In this document: positions 61,116 through 64,000 of the stretch, in pieces
Layout of the letters: the number at the start of each line of letters is the position of its first letter
Numbering within the stretch: the stretch's first letter is position 1
From: Hoeflea phototrophica DFL-43
Lineage (GTDB): Bacteria; Pseudomonadota; Alphaproteobacteria; Rhizobiales; Rhizobiaceae
Direction: 5' to 3'
DNA length: 64,000 nucleotides
Assembly: GCF_000154705.2 (NCBI RefSeq)
Contig: NZ_CM002917.1
Location: 638,461-702,460 of the forward strand
Notes under the pieces: model-generated
The model's database searches: none
What the model saw: the letters and a program-made list of their open reading frames with translations, nothing else
Told to the model about the DNA's origin: nothing
Program-made: the position numbers and the translations under genes

Positions 61116-61415
61116 ATGTCGTCAGCTGACGCCGCACTGAAAATCCTGAAGCTGCCGGAGGTCCTCGACCTCAATGCTGCAAGCCGGCTGCACGAACAGG
61201 TTCTCGCCCATAAGGGTGAGAGTATTGACGTTGATGCCTCGGATGTGAGCCGCCTCGGCGCTCAATGTGTTCAGGTCCTGCTCTCTGCGGTTCAGAGCTG
61301 GCAGGCCGACGATCAGAGTTTCAAGGTCGCGCAAGCCTCCGACGCTTACATCAAAACACTGCAACTGCTGGGAATTTCGGATGAATCCCTGCTGCCCAAG
61401 GAGATACTGAGATGA
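61116..61415 (+). CDS. cheS: STAS-domain chemotaxis protein CheS
   Basis: 99 residues forming one STAS-like domain: KILKLPEVLDLNAASRLHEQVLAHKGESIDVDASDVSRLGA. It lies between the receptor and cheY1, where Sinorhizobium meliloti has cheS, whose product associates with CheA and speeds loss of phosphate from CheY1. AGTGAGGAA precedes the ATG. The stop overlaps cheY1 (ATGA). Confidence 0.87.
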   Translation: MSSADAALKILKLPEVLDLNAASRLHEQVLAHKGESIDVDASDVSRLGAQCVQVLLSAVQSWQADDQSFKVAQASDAYIKTLQLLGISDESLLPKEILR

Positions 61416-61777
61416 AGAAAAAGGTTCTCACGGTCGACGATTCGCGGACCATCCGCAATATGTTGCTTATGACGCTCAACAACGCCGGCTTCGAAACCGT
61501 TCAGGCCGAAGACGGCGTGGAAGGTCTGGAAGTCCTCGAGGAAAGCGAACCCGATGTCATTGTGACTGACATCAACATGCCACGGCTGGATGGCTTCGGC
61601 TTCATCGAAGGCGTCCGCCAGAACGAGCGCTACCGGGCCATTCCAATTCTGGTTTTGACCACCGAAAGCGACCAGGAAAAAAAGAACCGTGCGCGTGAAG
61701 CGGGAGCGACCGGCTGGATCGTCAAGCCCTTCGACCCATCCAAGCTCATCGCAGCGATCGAGCGTGTAACCGCCTGA
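61412..61777 (+). CDS. cheY1: Chemotaxis response regulator CheY1
   Basis: 121 residues, a single receiver domain. Acid pair D9-D10 (VLTVDDSRTIR), phosphoacceptor D53 (VTDINMPRLDG), and a Lys in VKPFDP. In rhizobial chemotaxis CheY1 acts mainly as a phosphate sink while CheY2 drives the flagellar motor. It overlaps cheS by 4 bases and precedes cheA by 13 bases. Confidence 0.94.
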   Translation: MKKKVLTVDDSRTIRNMLLMTLNNAGFETVQAEDGVEGLEVLEESEPDVIVTDINMPRLDGFGFIEGVRQNERYRAIPILVLTTESDQEKKNRAREAGATGWIVKPFDPSKLIAAIERVTA

Positions 61778-61790
61778 CAGGATCTGCCCA

Positions 61791-64000
61791 ATGGATATGA
61801 ATGAAATCAAGGAGATCTTTTTCCAGGAATGCGAGGAACAACTCGCCGAACTGGAATCTGGTCTACTCGCCATCAACGACGGCGACAACGATCTGGAAAC
61901 AGTCAACGCTGTCTTTCGTGCGGTCCACTCAATCAAGGGCGGCGCTGGCGCTTTCGGTCTTGATGACCTGGTCGCGTTTGCTCACGTGTTTGAGACGACA
62001 CTTGATTGCGTTCGATCCGACAAGATTGAAACGTCTCCCGAACTGCTTAAGGTCATGCTCAAGTCTGCCGATGTGCTGGCGGACCTGACTGCGGCCGCTC
62101 GGGATGGCGGCAGCCTCGATCCGTCACGCACCAAGGGCCTTGTCGCTGAGTTGGAAGCCTTCGCAAAGGGGCAACCGCTGCCTTCGGCCAGTGCTGCGCC
62201 TGCAGCTGCTGCGGAACCTGAGCCTGCCCCTGCAGTCGAGCCTGAAGCTGCTCCTGCAGCAGAAGCCGCGCCGGCTACCGCTGATGCTCCGGCTCCCACT
62301 GATGAAAGCGGATTTGAACCAGTTCCTTTCAATTTCTCAGAGTTCGGCGACGAGGAAGACGCGGCATCCGATGACGACAGCCCTTCTGGCGAAGTCTTCA
62401 CCGTCCGTTTCCGTCCCCGTTCCGATCTTTATGCCAAGGGCAATGAAGCTGTTCTGCTGCTTAGGGATCTGGCCGAGGTTGGCACGATTCTTGTTCGTTG
62501 TGAGCACGAGGATCTGCCAAGCATTGACCAGCTTGATCCAGAAGGCGCTTACTTTTCTTGGCTGATCCGGGTTGAAACCGACAAGGGTGAAGACGCGGTT
62601 CGCCATGTGTTTGAGTTTGCCGAGTGGGATTGCGCCCTTGAAATCACCGCTGGAGCGGATGAAGAGGCGTTCGCCGCCACGTCTGCATCAGGTGAAGATC
62701 AGCCGATGGCGCCTGTGCCATTCGATCTTTCGCTGCTCAGTGAGGCGCCGAGCCTCGATCCTGCGAAAGCACAGCCTGAGGCGGAAGTTGCCGCCGCACC
62801 GGCTGCCGCAGCCGCACCGGCCGCGGCTGCACCTGCTGCGGAAGCCCCGGTTGCGCCGCCAAGCATGCCACGCGCTGCAAAGGCGATAGCGGCAGAGGCT
62901 GAAAAGAAGGAAGCGGCAGTGGCCGCCGTGCCGGCCGCTCCTCAGACCATTCGCGTCGATCTCGACCGCGTCGACCGCCTCATCAACCTGGTTGGCGAGC
63001 TCGTCATCAACCAGGCGATGCTGGCACAAAGCGTCGTCGAAAACGAATCCGGCGGCACCTCCTCAATCAATCTCGGCCTCGAGGAGCTGCAGCAGCTGAC
63101 CCGGGAAATCCAGGACAGCGTCATGGCCATCCGCGCCCAGCCGGTCAAGCCTGTGTTCCAGCGCATGGGCCGTATTGTCCGCGAGATTGCTGACATGACC
63201 GGCAAGAGCGTTCGCCTGGTTACGGAAGGTGAAAACACCGAAGTCGACAAGACGGTGATCGACAAACTCGCCGAACCATTGACCCACATGATCCGCAACG
63301 CGGTGGACCACGGGCTCGAAACGCCGGAAAAACGCACCTCCATCGGCAAGAATGCCGAGGGTATCCTGCGTCTGACAGCAAAGCACCGTTCGGGCCGCAT
63401 CGTGATCGAGATCGCCGACGACGGCGCCGGTATCAACCGCGAGCGGGTTCGCAACAAGGCCATCGAAAACGGCTTGATTACTGCAGACACCAACATGAGC
63501 GATGAGGAAATCGACAACCTGATTTTCCATCCCGGATTCTCGACAGCGGAGAAACTGTCGGACATTTCCGGTCGTGGCGTCGGAATGGACGTGGTCAAAC
63601 GGTCCATCCAGCAACTTGGTGGCCGGATCTCGATCACATCCAAGCCGGGACAGGGCTCCGTGTTCACCATGAGCTTGCCGCTCACTCTGGCTGTGCTCGA
63701 CGGTATGGTGGTCTCGGTCGCGGACCAGACGCTGGTCGTCCCGTTGACGGCGATTGTCGAAACACTGCAGCCGGAAAAAGCCGACATCCACTCGTTTGGT
63801 GCAAACCAGCGCCTCATCGCCATCCGCGACACCTTCTGTCCGCTGGTCGATGTGGGTCACATCCTCAATTTCCGCGCAGATCTTGCCGATCCGATCAATG
63901 GGGTTGCGCTTCTGGTGGAATCGGAAGGTGGCGGCCAGCGTGCGCTCATGGTCGACGGCATTCAGGGCCAGCGTCAGGTGGTCATCAAGAGCCTGGAAGC
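61791..64000 (+). CDS. cheA: Chemotaxis histidine kinase CheA, 3' end missing
   Basis: 736 codons before the window ends. It has HPt domain P1 with the phosphorylated His46 (FRAVHSIKGGAGAFG) and Ala/Pro-rich linkers on both sides of a P2-like domain (about 205-290). The P3 dimerisation helices (DLDRVDRLINLVGELVINQ) and P4 kinase with HMIRNAVDHGLE, IEIADDGAGI and ISGRGVGMDVV follow, then the CheW-like P5 domain begins near TLAVLDGMVVSVADQTLVV. It autophosphorylates and passes phosphate to CheY1, CheY2 and CheB. Start ATG 61791 lies 13 bases after cheY1. Confidence 0.96.
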   Translation, partial: MDMNEIKEIFFQECEEQLAELESGLLAINDGDNDLETVNAVFRAVHSIKGGAGAFGLDDLVAFAHVFETTLDCVRSDKIETSPELLKVMLKSADVLADLTAAARDGGSLDPSRTKGLVAELEAFAKGQPLPSASAAPAAAAEPEPAPAVEPEAAPAAEAAPATADAPAPTDESGFEPVPFNFSEFGDEEDAASDDDSPSGEVFTVRFRPRSDLYAKGNEAVLLLRDLAEVGTILVRCEHEDLPSIDQLDPEGAYFSWLIRVETDKGEDAVRHVFEFAEWDCALEITAGADEEAFAATSASGEDQPMAPVPFDLSLLSEAPSLDPAKAQPEAEVAAAPAAAAAPAAAAPAAEAPVAPPSMPRAAKAIAAEAEKKEAAVAAVPAAPQTIRVDLDRVDRLINLVGELVINQAMLAQSVVENESGGTSSINLGLEELQQLTREIQDSVMAIRAQPVKPVFQRMGRIVREIADMTGKSVRLVTEGENTEVDKTVIDKLAEPLTHMIRNAVDHGLETPEKRTSIGKNAEGILRLTAKHRSGRIVIEIADDGAGINRERVRNKAIENGLITADTNMSDEEIDNLIFHPGFSTAEKLSDISGRGVGMDVVKRSIQQLGGRISITSKPGQGSVFTMSLPLTLAVLDGMVVSVADQTLVVPLTAIVETLQPEKADIHSFGANQRLIAIRDTFCPLVDVGHILNFRADLADPINGVALLVESEGGGQRALMVDGIQGQRQVVIKSLE

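Overview
The window is chromosome from an alphaproteobacterium of the Rhizobiales, probably close to Rhizobiaceae/Hoeflea. I infer this from two host gene orders: murA - DUF2948 - hisD - UPF0262 - low-MW phosphatase - infA - maf - yacG - tRNA-Phe, and a chemotaxis operon that starts with a globin-coupled receptor, cheS, cheY1 and cheA. The genus is a guess from memory, not a computed placement.

The host backbone is interrupted twice, each time at the 3' end of a tRNA gene. Host DNA at 1-1004 holds the end of galE and a small LuxR-type HTH gene. Island 1 (1005-18012) sits in tRNA-Thr(GGT), flanked by a 23-bp copy of the tRNA 3' end. Its tyrosine integrase lies next to the tRNA. It carries hipBA, a block of unknown genes that may include a replication-type protein, a type I restriction-modification operon (hsdM-hsdS-hsdR) with a DUF45 metallopeptidase gene, a DUF3883 nuclease-like gene beyond a 17-C tract, and two divergent HTH regulators. 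Host genes resume at 18065-24071.

Island 2 (24140-55555, about 31.4 kb) sits at the CCA end of tRNA-Phe(GAA) between copies of an 8-bp core. It is a mobilizable element: large serine recombinase, MobC-like protein and relaxase, a VirD4-type coupling protein broken by two compensating frameshifts, a membrane-protein pair beside it, a small resolvase and ArdA. Its cargo is a defence block (36331-51112): a SIR2-domain protein, a NERD-nuclease/SF1-helicase fusion and a four-gene Druantia-like operon (DUF4338 DruA to DUF1998 helicase DruE). A HigBA-like toxin-antitoxin pair and an XRE regulator beside an HExxH protein complete it.

The most striking observation concerns island 2 itself. Joining its two ends at the core, as excision would, keeps the recombinase reading frame open. 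The terminal 18 residues, now read from antisense tRNA-Phe, are replaced by 51 residues from the far end. The new stop codon then overlaps the mobC start as ATGA. The circle would therefore carry one coupled operon (25705-gene, recombinase, mobC, relaxase) that integration cuts in two.

Host DNA from 55556 to the end holds a DUF115-like protein, an ABC1/UbiB-type kinase, a glutathione S-transferase and the start of the che operon (receptor, cheS, cheY1, cheA running off the window).
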